Source: Clostridiales bacterium Firm_11 (lineage in GTDB: Bacteria; Bacillota; Clostridia; Christensenellales; Aristaeellaceae). From it: a DNA stretch of 64,000 nt. The notes below the pieces were generated by a model. The model was not told the origin of the DNA and ran no database searches. It saw nothing but the letters and a program-made list of their open reading frames with translations. Position numbers and translations under genes: made by a program. Numbering within the stretch: position 1 is the stretch's first letter; each line of letters opens with the position of its first letter. Location: assembly GCA_001604105.1 (NCBI GenBank), contig LVAQ01000023.1:62001-126000 (forward strand), given 5' to 3'. Positions 17,795 to 25,383 of the stretch are shown here, in pieces.

Positions 17795-18892
17795 TTAGCC
17801 TTGAAAGGGCGTATGTCCGGTTTGATCAATGGTCGCGCCGCCCAGGCATACATCGCCCTGATAGAGCACCACACTCTGCCCGGGTGTGACCGCGCGCTGC
17901 GGCAAATCTGCCTCCAGCAAAAGAACATCCCCCTGAGAAATCGCCGTCACAGGTTGATCGCTTTGGCGGTATCGGTACTTGGCCATGGCACGGAAGGGCT
18001 CCCCCTGCGGCGCAGGTGCATGCCCAGCTATCCAGGTTGCCTGCGTAGCCAGCGCAAAGCGCGTAAACAGGCGCGGACTGTCTTCTCCCTGCGCTACGAT
18101 AAGCGCATTGGCGGCCATATCCTTCTCCACCACAAACCAACTGCGGCCGTCTCCGCTGCCGCCGATGCCCAGTCCCTTGCGCTGCCCCAGCGTATAGTAA
18201 GCAAGTCCCATGTGCTCCCCAACCTTGCGGCCATCCTCGGTGCGCATATCTCCCTTTTGCATGGGCAAAAACCCTTGTAGAAACGTACGGAAATTACGCT
18301 CGCCAATAAAGCAGATGCCCGTAGAATCCTTTTTATGACTAACAGGCAAACCGTTTTGTTCGGCGATTTCGCGCACCTGCGCCTTGGTGAGTCCTCCCAC
18401 GGGAAAAAGTGCACGCGCCAGTTGCGCTTCTTTAAGCATATAGAGAAAATAGCTCTGATCTTTACGCGCATCCGCGCCGCGCAGCAAAAGGGGATGCCCT
18501 TGCCGTATCTCGCTGCGCACAAAATGGCCGGTTGCCATACGCGTGGCGCCCAACTTCATGGCAAAATCAAGGAACGCCTTGAATTTGATTTCGCGATTGC
18601 AAAGCACATCCGGGTTTGGTGTGCGCCCGCGTCGGTATTCCTCCAGAAAATAGGCGAACACGCGCTCTTGGTATTCCTTCTGAAAATTAACGGCATAATA
18701 GGGAATGCCAATCAAGTCGCACACTTCCTGTACGTCCTGCCAATCGGCGGTGGCTGTGCAAACGCCGTTTTCGTCCTTTTCGTCCCAGTTTTTCATGAAG
18801 ACGCCGATCACGTCATACCCTTGTTGTTTCAATAAAAGTGCCGTGACCGACGAATCCACCCCGCCGCTCATGCCCACAACAATGCGTTCCAT
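17795..18892 (-). CDS. mnmA: tRNA-specific 2-thiouridylase
   Basis: Uses ATP and a sulphur relay to thiolate U34 in tRNAs for Lys, Glu and Gln. The ATP-binding PP-loop [10 protein letters not shown] is at about residue 8. The two catalytic cysteines are in [13 protein letters not shown] (about 100) and [13 protein letters not shown] (about 200). The C-terminal beta-barrel is complete, for 365 residues in total. The ATG at 18892 overlaps the TGA of the fused kinase gene by one base and GAGGG lies 8 bases upstream, so the two are coupled; two TTG codons upstream could add two residues. Confidence 0.96.
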   Translation of the reverse strand: MERIVVGMSGGVDSSVTALLLKQQGYDVIGVFMKNWDEKDENGVCTATADWQDVQEVCDLIGIPYYAVNFQKEYQERVFAYFLEEYRRGRTPNPDVLCNREIKFKAFLDFAMKLGATRMATGHFVRSEIRQGHPLLLRGADARKDQSYFLYMLKEAQLARALFPVGGLTKAQVREIAEQNGLPVSHKKDSTGICFIGERNFRTFLQGFLPMQKGDMRTEDGRKVGEHMGLAYYTLGQRKGLGIGGSGDGRSWFVVEKDMAANALIVAQGEDSPRLFTRFALATQATWIAGHAPAPQGEPFRAMAKYRYRQSDQPVTAISQGDVLLLEADLPQRAVTPGQSVVLYQGDVCLGGATIDQTGHTPFQG

Positions 18893-20187
18893 CAACAACC
18901 CTCAAGTTCCGGTTCCAGTCGGCTCAGCACGGCATCCAGTACGTCGGCGGCCACGGTATCCACATCCTGCTCCCCGTTTACAACCAGAAAGCGCTTTTTA
19001 TCATCATTGATCAGCTTTTCGTATGCGCTTTGCACGCGGCCATGGAACGCACCAGATTCCACCTCAATGCGATCCAGCGAGGTGGCGCTGTGCCGCCGTT
19101 CCAGCGCTAACTGGTGGTCAATGGCGAGGTACAGCGTCGCATCCGGCATCATGCCGTCTACCGCGGGCGCATTGAGCGTGCGCACCACATCGGTACCCAG
19201 GGCGCGGCCGCCGCCCTGGTAGGCGATGGAACTATCTACGAAGCGGTCGCAAAGCACAAGCATGCCCCGCTCCACCGCGGGACGGATCACCTCGTGTACA
19301 TGCTGGGCACGGGCGGCCGCATATAAAAGGGCTTCGCAAGCCGGGCACATTTCCATATGATCGGTGGTTAATATTGTGTGGCGAATCTCTTCGCTAATCT
19401 CACATCCGCCCGGTTCTCTGGTACGCAGCACGCTGAAGCCATAATCCCGCAAGCTTTGTTCCAGCCTATCTACCTGCGTGGTTTTGCCGCTGCCATCCAG
19501 CCCTTCCACTGTCAGGAAAAACCCACGCGGTACCGGAGCGCCCGGGCACAGGTAGGCGCGCAGGGATTCCGTATCTGCCACCACATGCGTGGCGCCCGCG
19601 GTACGAAGCTCTTCTTCCGAGCCAAACCCGTAACCGGCGCCTACGCTGTCAATCCCATTTGCCCTCGCGCCCTCCACATCAAAATACCGATCTCCCACCA
19701 TCACTGCGCGCTCATAACTCTCCGGCAGCGCACGGCGGATAAGCTCGGGCTTGTTGACTACCTTTTCGTTATCCTCTTCGGTTATGATACGGTGAAAATA
19801 ATGAGTAAGCCCAAAATGATTCAGGATTGCCATCGCAGGGCGCACAGGTTTGCTGGTAGCCAGCGCCACAAACACCCCGCCCTCCCGAAGCATGGTCAAT
19901 ATGCTGCGGATGTGCGGGTAAACCGTATACAGGTACATGCCCGTACGGTTGAAGTATTCCGTATAATACCCGATGGCTCTGCGCGCAACGGCTTCCTCCA
20001 GCCCCAGAATGCCCATCAAGGACTGCATGAGCGGCGGCCCGATAACAGCACGCAGATCCACCCCTGCGGGTATGGTTGCGTTCACCTGCTCAAGCGCATA
20101 CCGCATGGATTGGATGATGCCCTGATCCGAGCAGGTCAGCGTACCGTCCAAATCGAAAACGACCGCGTCATAAGGAAAACTAAACAC
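18892..20187 (-). CDS. tmk: Fusion of a HAD phosphatase and thymidylate kinase
   Basis: A 431-residue two-domain enzyme. Residues 1-215 are a HAD-superfamily phosphatase of the phosphoglycolate-phosphatase type: motif [12 protein letters not shown] at 11, motif II TSKP at about 110, lysine in VNKPELI at about 143 and motif [12 protein letters not shown] at about 165. Residues 222-431 are a complete dTMP kinase: P-loop [12 protein letters not shown] at about 228, the RTREPGG substrate loop at about 256, [16 protein letters not shown] at about 310 and SLDRIEVES in the lid at about 375. The domains are joined by a short linker with no start codon or ribosome site, so this is a true fusion. The kinase makes dTDP; the HAD substrate is unknown. 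ATG 20187 follows AAAGGAG. Confidence 0.93.
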   Translation of the reverse strand: MFSFPYDAVVFDLDGTLTCSDQGIIQSMRYALEQVNATIPAGVDLRAVIGPPLMQSLMGILGLEEAVARRAIGYYTEYFNRTGMYLYTVYPHIRSILTMLREGGVFVALATSKPVRPAMAILNHFGLTHYFHRIITEEDNEKVVNKPELIRRALPESYERAVMVGDRYFDVEGARANGIDSVGAGYGFGSEEELRTAGATHVVADTESLRAYLCPGAPVPRGFFLTVEGLDGSGKTTQVDRLEQSLRDYGFSVLRTREPGGCEISEEIRHTILTTDHMEMCPACEALLYAAARAQHVHEVIRPAVERGMLVLCDRFVDSSIAYQGGGRALGTDVVRTLNAPAVDGMMPDATLYLAIDHQLALERRHSATSLDRIEVESGAFHGRVQSAYEKLINDDKKRFLVVNGEQDVDTVAADVLDAVLSRLEPELEGC

Positions 20188-20487
20188 GTTTCATGCTCCT
20201 TTGGTGGCTGTAGTAGTAGCGTTGCTTCGTACAAGCAACACGGGAAAGGGTGCCGGTATCCTAAAACAGTACAATCTGTCAACAAGCATCTGCCCGTAAA
20301 GTGGAAATTTCATGAGCACGGATGCGCGCTGTTTCGCGTGCCCTCATCAATGCATCGGGTGAGGGCGTCTAACGGTGAGAATCCGCCCCGCAGCCACATG
20401 ATGCTGGTGTTGTATCCATCCGAATGCAACGATATGCGCGCTTCGTATGTGGCGGCCTCCGCCGCCTGCGGTGACGTATTGATATCG
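20188..20487. promoter_or_regulatory. 300 bp leader/intergenic region upstream of the HAD-tmk gene
   Basis: On the minus strand a TTGACA (complement of 20277-20282) stands 16 bp from GATACC, a weak promoter for the HAD-tmk/mnmA pair. A hairpin GTTGCTT/AAGCAAC lies at 20230-20248 in the resulting 5' leader. A second inverted repeat, GCCCTCA and TGAGGGC, lies at about 20340-20365. On the plus strand the sequence GGTGAGAATCCG at about 20382 recalls part of the cobalamin riboswitch core, but the rest of that fold is missing. Confidence 0.35.
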
Positions 20488-21888
20488 TCACTCCGCTTTC
20501 AGCTTCACACAAGGTATCATACCCGCCTGATCCAGCCCAAAAAGCCTTTCCGGCGGCGTTTGCGCAAGCAGCATCGCTATCTCCTGCGTTATCTCATCTC
20601 CAGCGGTAAGCCATGCAATGCCGGGGGGGTATGGACCGACGGTCACGCCGCTGATGCGTCCCGCCGAAGCAGCAGGGGTAACCGGTTCTGTCTCCGCAAA
20701 AGCCGCTTCATGCAGCGGCAGGCGGCGTGTTGGCCATACGGTAGGGCGCATCGGCAAGGGGACGCTCTCCAGATGCCGTAAAGCGCTCTGATCCTGTGTG
20801 TTTCGCATGCGTGCCGTACTGCGCAACGCCCTAAGCAGGCGGCGCAACGCGCCCTTTGCGCCGTTGATCGGTACAATGCAAACAATGTGCGCTGTGTCAC
20901 TCATCTCAACATCCACGCGCAAATCGGCTAACCGTTTGGCCAGCAACGCCCCGCCTTCGGGTGCGCACAGCACAAGACGTAAGCGGTCATAGCGAAGTCC
21001 CCTTGGTGGATCACACTGTCCATCCGCATAGCCCAGCCTCGCCGCCTGTTCCCGAAACCGCTCCAGCAGAAGCCCCATCCGCCCTAACGCCCGGCTGCCT
21101 CGAGCATCCATCCAGGCGCGCGCTTCATCCAAAGAAAGCAATGTTAAAAAGGAGGGGCTGCTGGTTTGCGTCATGCGAAGCATACTCCGCAGGCGTGACG
21201 CATCCACCTGCCTGCTGGCGTGCAGCCACGCGCCCGCCGTGAGCGCCGGAAGCGTTTTGTGAGCGGATTGCACGTAGAGATCCGCGCCACATGCCCCAGC
21301 ATTGGGTATGTCTTCCCGCCAATTAAAATACGCGCCGTGCGCCTCGTCACACAGGAGCAGTTTTCCACGCGAATGCACCGCCTGCGCGATCGCGGCCAGA
21401 TCACTGACCAATCCCTCATAATCCACATGCAGGGCAAAGGCACAGGGCGCGTCCGGATGAGCATCCAATGCACGGGCATAAGCCTCTGCCGTGGTATACA
21501 GCCTGCCATCCTTAGTAAAGGAAGGCTCCGCAAATATCGGAACCAACCCGGCGGTAGCGCAAATCGACAGCGCACTCACATGAACATTGCGCGGCAGGAT
21601 TACAGGCTGTCCGCGTTTTGCAGCATAGAGGAACATCGCATGGATACCGGCGGTAGACCCGCCGCTGAGCATCAGCGATGCGCCCGCGTCCGCGCGCGCC
21701 GCAAGGAGCGCCTCCGCCTGGGCGATCGCGCCGGTCGGGTGATATAAGTCATCGGTAATCGGCAGCTCCGTCGTATCCCAACGATACGCGTGAAAACCAC
21801 GAAAAGGTGCGCGCCCGCCTGTTGCGGGCATATGCAGCGATGTGCGGCCTGCAACCTGCCGGAGCATGCGGCGCATCGGCCTTAGCAA
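20488..21888 (-). CDS. Orn/Lys/Arg decarboxylase-family PLP enzyme (YaaO-like)
   Basis: A fold-type I pyridoxal-phosphate enzyme of 466 residues related to Orn/Lys/Arg decarboxylases. Visible motifs are MLSGGSTAGIHAMF (cofactor phosphate binding, about residue 70), LLLCDEAHGAYF (cofactor ring aspartate, about 180) and VQSAHKTLPALTAG, where the lysine is the Schiff-base residue (about 215). The C-terminal decarboxylase subdomain follows (PYPPGIAWLTAGDEI). TTG 21888 is chosen as start because AAAGGAGG is 8-9 bases upstream; longer readings overlap it and the promoter. The substrate (lysine, arginine or ornithine) cannot be told. A yaaO-tmk neighbourhood is known in Firmicutes, which supports the placement next to the HAD-tmk gene. 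Confidence 0.9.
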   Translation of the reverse strand: MLRPMRRMLRQVAGRTSLHMPATGGRAPFRGFHAYRWDTTELPITDDLYHPTGAIAQAEALLAARADAGASLMLSGGSTAGIHAMFLYAAKRGQPVILPRNVHVSALSICATAGLVPIFAEPSFTKDGRLYTTAEAYARALDAHPDAPCAFALHVDYEGLVSDLAAIAQAVHSRGKLLLCDEAHGAYFNWREDIPNAGACGADLYVQSAHKTLPALTAGAWLHASRQVDASRLRSMLRMTQTSSPSFLTLLSLDEARAWMDARGSRALGRMGLLLERFREQAARLGYADGQCDPPRGLRYDRLRLVLCAPEGGALLAKRLADLRVDVEMSDTAHIVCIVPINGAKGALRRLLRALRSTARMRNTQDQSALRHLESVPLPMRPTVWPTRRLPLHEAAFAETEPVTPAASAGRISGVTVGPYPPGIAWLTAGDEITQEIAMLLAQTPPERLFGLDQAGMIPCVKLKAE

Positions 21889-21922
21889 TAACGGCACCCT
21901 CCTTTGTGGCATACGATACCCT

Positions 21923-21951
21923 AGCATAACAAAAAAATGATCATGTTGCAA
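21923..21951 (-). promoter_or_regulatory. Promoter of the decarboxylase-like gene
   Basis: Reading on the minus strand, TTGCAA (21951-21946), a 17 bp spacer and TATGCT (21928-21923). It lies about 35 bp before the TTG start and so supports that start over the longer frame. Confidence 0.65.
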
Positions 21952-22054
21952 GATGCTTGTCCCGAAGAGCTGCACAAGGCAGCAGCGCTTGCCCTCCCCC
22001 TTACGCACCCGTAACGCCTGCCCTGACCGCTAGTTTGATTGTTACACCACCATG

Positions 22055-22084
22055 TTGCATGCCTTGCGCCCAATGTGCTACAAT
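22055..22084 (+). promoter_or_regulatory. Promoter of the secreted Ig-like protein pair
   Basis: TTGCAT at 22055-22060, an 18 bp spacer and TACAAT at 22079-22084 with an extended TGC, 77 bp upstream of the GTG at 22161. Confidence 0.75.
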
Positions 22085-22160
22085 ATAAGGTAGGAGAAGC
22101 GCTGCACATAACGGCCTGCCAGCCCGCTGCCTTGTCCCTTCCCAGGAGAGGAGCATCACC

Positions 22161-23675
22161 GTGAAAGTACGCCGATGGGTTGCCTGTTTCTTTGCATTGC
22201 TGATGCTGGTTAGCGTCAACGCCGCCATGGCAGCCATTCCTGTCGCGCTGGATGATCTCGGCATCCACTATACCCCTTTGGAAGATGAAACTCTGATCAC
22301 GCGAACAGCTATGCCGCAAGCCGCACTGGATGCGCTCGGCGTGGATGCGCAAACTTTGCAAGGCGCCATGACTGCCGATGGCGTATACCTGATAAGCATC
22401 GGTTCGGATGGACAGCAGTTTTCTTTGCTGGTTACACAAAAGCCTTCAGGCGTTACAGCGGCTGATGCATCCGGGATGACTGCCGCTGATAAAGAAGCCT
22501 TTTTGACACAGCTTGCCCGTCAAGGCGGCTATGGCAGCGCGACGTGGCAGGATGGCGGCTATGCGCTTTTCTCCGCATCGGTTGCCGAGCAGCTTGACGG
22601 CGCGCTCCCCTATTCGACGCTGATGGTCGCAACGCTGTATCTTAATCAAACCTATGCGCTGCGGATGGATGTTATTGGCCGTGAAACCACCGCAAATGAT
22701 GTGACGCTGTTGCTGAGCGCGGCAAGCCGCCTGTTACGGCTGGGCGCCCGCGGCACAGCTTCCCAAGAGGATCAGGGTGTAGAAACCTTGCTCTCCCTGC
22801 CAACCATGCAGGTTTCAAGCGCCGCAGCCGAGCTTACCTACCTTCAGCAGGATTTGCCGCTTACACTGGAACCGATTGCCGATACCATCGGCGTAACACA
22901 GTTTACACTCACCGGCAGTACCGTGCCGGATGGCTACCTTCGCTTTTCCCTTGGCGAGAAAACCTCATCCCGCGTGAAGGCGGATGCGAATGGCGCTTTC
23001 AGCTTTACCATCCCGGGGCTTACGGGGAATGAGGCCAATCTGATTACGCTGACCGCCTTCAAGGGCGAACAGATGACTGTGGTCACCTTTACCGTTACAG
23101 TGGATTGGCAGCTCACCCCCCTTGTGCTGTCCCCAATGACCACCACGCAGGAGAAGACGGTTACCCTGACCGGTCTTACGCTGCCCGGTTCCACTGTCAA
23201 GCTGACGCAGGGTCGCGGCAGCAGCCGTATCTTCGTTGCGGAGGACGGCTCCTTTACCATCACGCTTATCCTTGGGCGGCTAGGGGATAACGATTTTACA
23301 TTGCAGGCACAGGCGACAGGCTATCGCCGCAACGACCATACACTCACCCTGACGCGCGAAGCAAGCACACAGGAGACACTCGAGAACCTGCAAAAAAAGG
23401 CGAAACCGATACCTTACGAAAGCCTGACCGCCAAACCGCAAACCTATGCCGATCGCGTGGTGCAGCTAAGCGGCATCGCGAGCGGCCTTGCATACATAAA
23501 CGGCCAGCCAAGCTATGTGCTCACCACAGAGAATGACGAACGTTATGCTGTGCTGTGCGATGATTTGCTTGTAATCGACGATGGATCAGCCATCACGCTG
23601 CTTGGCACGCTCACCGGAGAAATCCACACGACCCATGGGTGTCCCGCGCTCACGCTCGCGGCGTATGTGCCATGA
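22161..23675 (+). CDS. Secreted multidomain protein with Ig-like repeats, unknown function
   Basis: A 504-residue exported protein. GTG 22161 follows AGGAGAGGAG. Residues 1-24 are a signal peptide (MKVRRWVACFFALLMLVSV...). An N-terminal domain of about 200 residues has no recognised family. Two beta-sandwich segments follow at about 245-330 (TQFTLTGSTVPDGYLRF, DANGAFSFTIP) and about 335-410 (KTVTLTGLTLPGSTVKLTQG, EDGSFTITLIL), typical of bacterial Ig-like or filamin-type repeats. The last part, about 425-504 (ADRVVQLSGIASGLAYINGQ), looks like an OB-fold. The same order of domains occurs in the next gene, so the two are paralogues. A sensory or adhesive surface role is possible but not shown. 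Confidence 0.8.
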   Translation: MKVRRWVACFFALLMLVSVNAAMAAIPVALDDLGIHYTPLEDETLITRTAMPQAALDALGVDAQTLQGAMTADGVYLISIGSDGQQFSLLVTQKPSGVTAADASGMTAADKEAFLTQLARQGGYGSATWQDGGYALFSASVAEQLDGALPYSTLMVATLYLNQTYALRMDVIGRETTANDVTLLLSAASRLLRLGARGTASQEDQGVETLLSLPTMQVSSAAAELTYLQQDLPLTLEPIADTIGVTQFTLTGSTVPDGYLRFSLGEKTSSRVKADANGAFSFTIPGLTGNEANLITLTAFKGEQMTVVTFTVTVDWQLTPLVLSPMTTTQEKTVTLTGLTLPGSTVKLTQGRGSSRIFVAEDGSFTITLILGRLGDNDFTLQAQATGYRRNDHTLTLTREASTQETLENLQKKAKPIPYESLTAKPQTYADRVVQLSGIASGLAYINGQPSYVLTTENDERYAVLCDDLLVIDDGSAITLLGTLTGEIHTTHGCPALTLAAYVP

Positions 23676-23701
23676 GGGTGATGACCAAAGGAAGGTGTAC
23701 T

Positions 23702-25243
23702 ATGCGCAAATGGATTATTGCCGCACTGCTCTTGCTTGTTCTGTGTTTGGCTTCCCTGCCGGCGCTGGCGCAGACCTATGTATTGGATGACCTGTTTGCA
23801 TCCGTGGTCATTCCTGATACGTATATCCTCATCACGCCGGATAATGCCGCCAGCAATGCAGAATGGCTGCAAGCCCGCGGTACAACCAGCGAAGAGACCG
23901 CCAATGACCTCATTGCCCGCGGTGTGCTGCTGCAATGCTGGAGCGCGGAGGGCGATACCTGCTTTGAGTTAACAGCTACCCAGAGCGATAAAACCCTCAA
24001 CCTTTTTGATGTCAACGAGCAGAGCACTTCAACCCGCGCACAGTATCGCCTGAGCCATTACCCTGAGAACCTTTATGCGGATCAAGGGTACAATTTCACC
24101 AGCGCGGATTGGAAAAACACCCAGAACGGGCGTTTTCTGATCCTACGCTACATCCACAGCGTCAACGGAGAAGTGGATCATCGCGGGTTTATGCGCCGCA
24201 CCATCCGCAATGGGTATGAAATCACCTTCGACATGCGTGTTTATGGGCGCTCGGTCACCAACAAGGATAATACCGCGCTCAATAAAATATGGGACACCTT
24301 TAATTTCATTGAAGTAAAACCGCTTCCCCCCGCCGCAAGCGCCAAGGTGAACATCACCGAAGCGCCGCCCACCGAGACAAACGATCCCTCCTTCACGCTT
24401 TCCGGCACTGCCGCAGAAGGGGTAAAGTTTACCGCCGTGGTCATGGGGCTTAGCTACCCAACGCCAATCCTAACCGAAGTAGAAGTTGGGAAAAACGGCA
24501 AGTTTAAAATACCTATCAAGCTACCCAAAGAAGGCGTGTTCATGGTGACTGTAACCGCCGAGATGGCCGGTGAAGATGTACTGGAGCTCGCCTATCCGGT
24601 AACGTATCAACGTACGCTGCTCACCGTAAATGTGACCAGCGAAGTTCCTGAGCAAGTCACGACCGATACCCTCGCCATTGTGGGCAACGCCACGCCCGGA
24701 TCAACCCTACAGGTGCTGGTCAATGACGAAAACATTCTGACCCGCAAAATTCCCGCCAATGGACGCTTCAAGGTGGAACTGGATACGTCCACCGAGGGGA
24801 GCTATTCGGTGGTGCTGGCCTTCAGCAAGGTTAACCTGGCTGATCGCCGGTTGAACTACCTTTTCTCCCGCGTATGGTCGCAGGCGGATATGGTAAACCA
24901 GCTCAAGCGCGAAGCCATTTCCCCGGGTTATGGCACGTTGCTCAGCAAGATCGATGGTTATGACAGCCGCATTATGGGGTACAAGAGCTATCTTGTTTCC
25001 GTAACGCAAGCAGGCGATTCATGGATCATGAAAATGGCGCTCTCCAAAAGCGGTTCCACCTACAGCGGCATCATTCTGGTGACCAGTGATGAGGTACCCG
25101 CCTTTGCGGTGGATACACGGGTGATGATGTACGGGCGTTGCGTAGGCATGTCCATTGCGGGTGAAACGGGCAGCGATGGCGAAACGCAGGCGAAGGAAGA
25201 GAGCTATCCGCTCTTTGAGCTACTGCTGATGACATCGCTGTAA
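23702..25243 (+). CDS. Secreted multidomain protein, paralogue of the preceding gene
   Basis: A 513-residue exported protein; ATG 23702 follows AAGGAAGG, 26 bp after the previous stop, so the two genes form an operon. The signal peptide is MRKWIIAALLLLVLCLASLP with cleavage after ALA. The N-terminal domain to about residue 220 (VIPDTYILITPDNAASNAEW, NGYEITFDMRVYG) resembles domains of secreted clostridial proteins that report on large hydrophobic ligands, but no family is certain. Two Ig-like segments (DPSFTLSGTAAEGVKFTAVV, DTLAIVGNATPGSTLQVLV) are followed by a C-terminal OB-like domain (GYKSYLVSVTQAGDSWIMKM). No catalytic residues are evident. Confidence 0.8.
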   Translation: MRKWIIAALLLLVLCLASLPALAQTYVLDDLFASVVIPDTYILITPDNAASNAEWLQARGTTSEETANDLIARGVLLQCWSAEGDTCFELTATQSDKTLNLFDVNEQSTSTRAQYRLSHYPENLYADQGYNFTSADWKNTQNGRFLILRYIHSVNGEVDHRGFMRRTIRNGYEITFDMRVYGRSVTNKDNTALNKIWDTFNFIEVKPLPPAASAKVNITEAPPTETNDPSFTLSGTAAEGVKFTAVVMGLSYPTPILTEVEVGKNGKFKIPIKLPKEGVFMVTVTAEMAGEDVLELAYPVTYQRTLLTVNVTSEVPEQVTTDTLAIVGNATPGSTLQVLVNDENILTRKIPANGRFKVELDTSTEGSYSVVLAFSKVNLADRRLNYLFSRVWSQADMVNQLKREAISPGYGTLLSKIDGYDSRIMGYKSYLVSVTQAGDSWIMKMALSKSGSTYSGIILVTSDEVPAFAVDTRVMMYGRCVGMSIAGETGSDGETQAKEESYPLFELLLMTSL

Positions 25244-25324
25244 CGAGCTTTTCGTGACAGCTCCACACACGGTGGCGCGCCTCGCATATAAGCTTGGCGC
25301 GCCGCATTCGTATGCCGCTCGCGC

Positions 25325-25353
25325 TTGTGGTTTTCGCCGCAGGTGTGTATACT
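25325..25353 (+). promoter_or_regulatory. Promoter of ygiQ
   Basis: TTGTGG at 25325-25330, a 17 bp spacer and TATACT at 25348-25353, about 30 bp before the start codon. Confidence 0.6.
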
Positions 25354-25383
25354 GGCTGTATCAAGCGCTAAGGAAGGTGCCCT

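Noticed and set aside
20340..20410. Possible cobalamin riboswitch on the plus strand (GGTGAGAATCCG followed by CCCCGC)
   Set aside because: Only this short core matches; the flanking conserved blocks and helices are missing and no plus-strand gene follows within range.
25272..25301. Inverted pair of GGCGCGCC sequences read as an attachment or recombination site
   Set aside because: Most simply a GC hairpin after the secreted-protein gene; no integrase or element boundary lies nearby.
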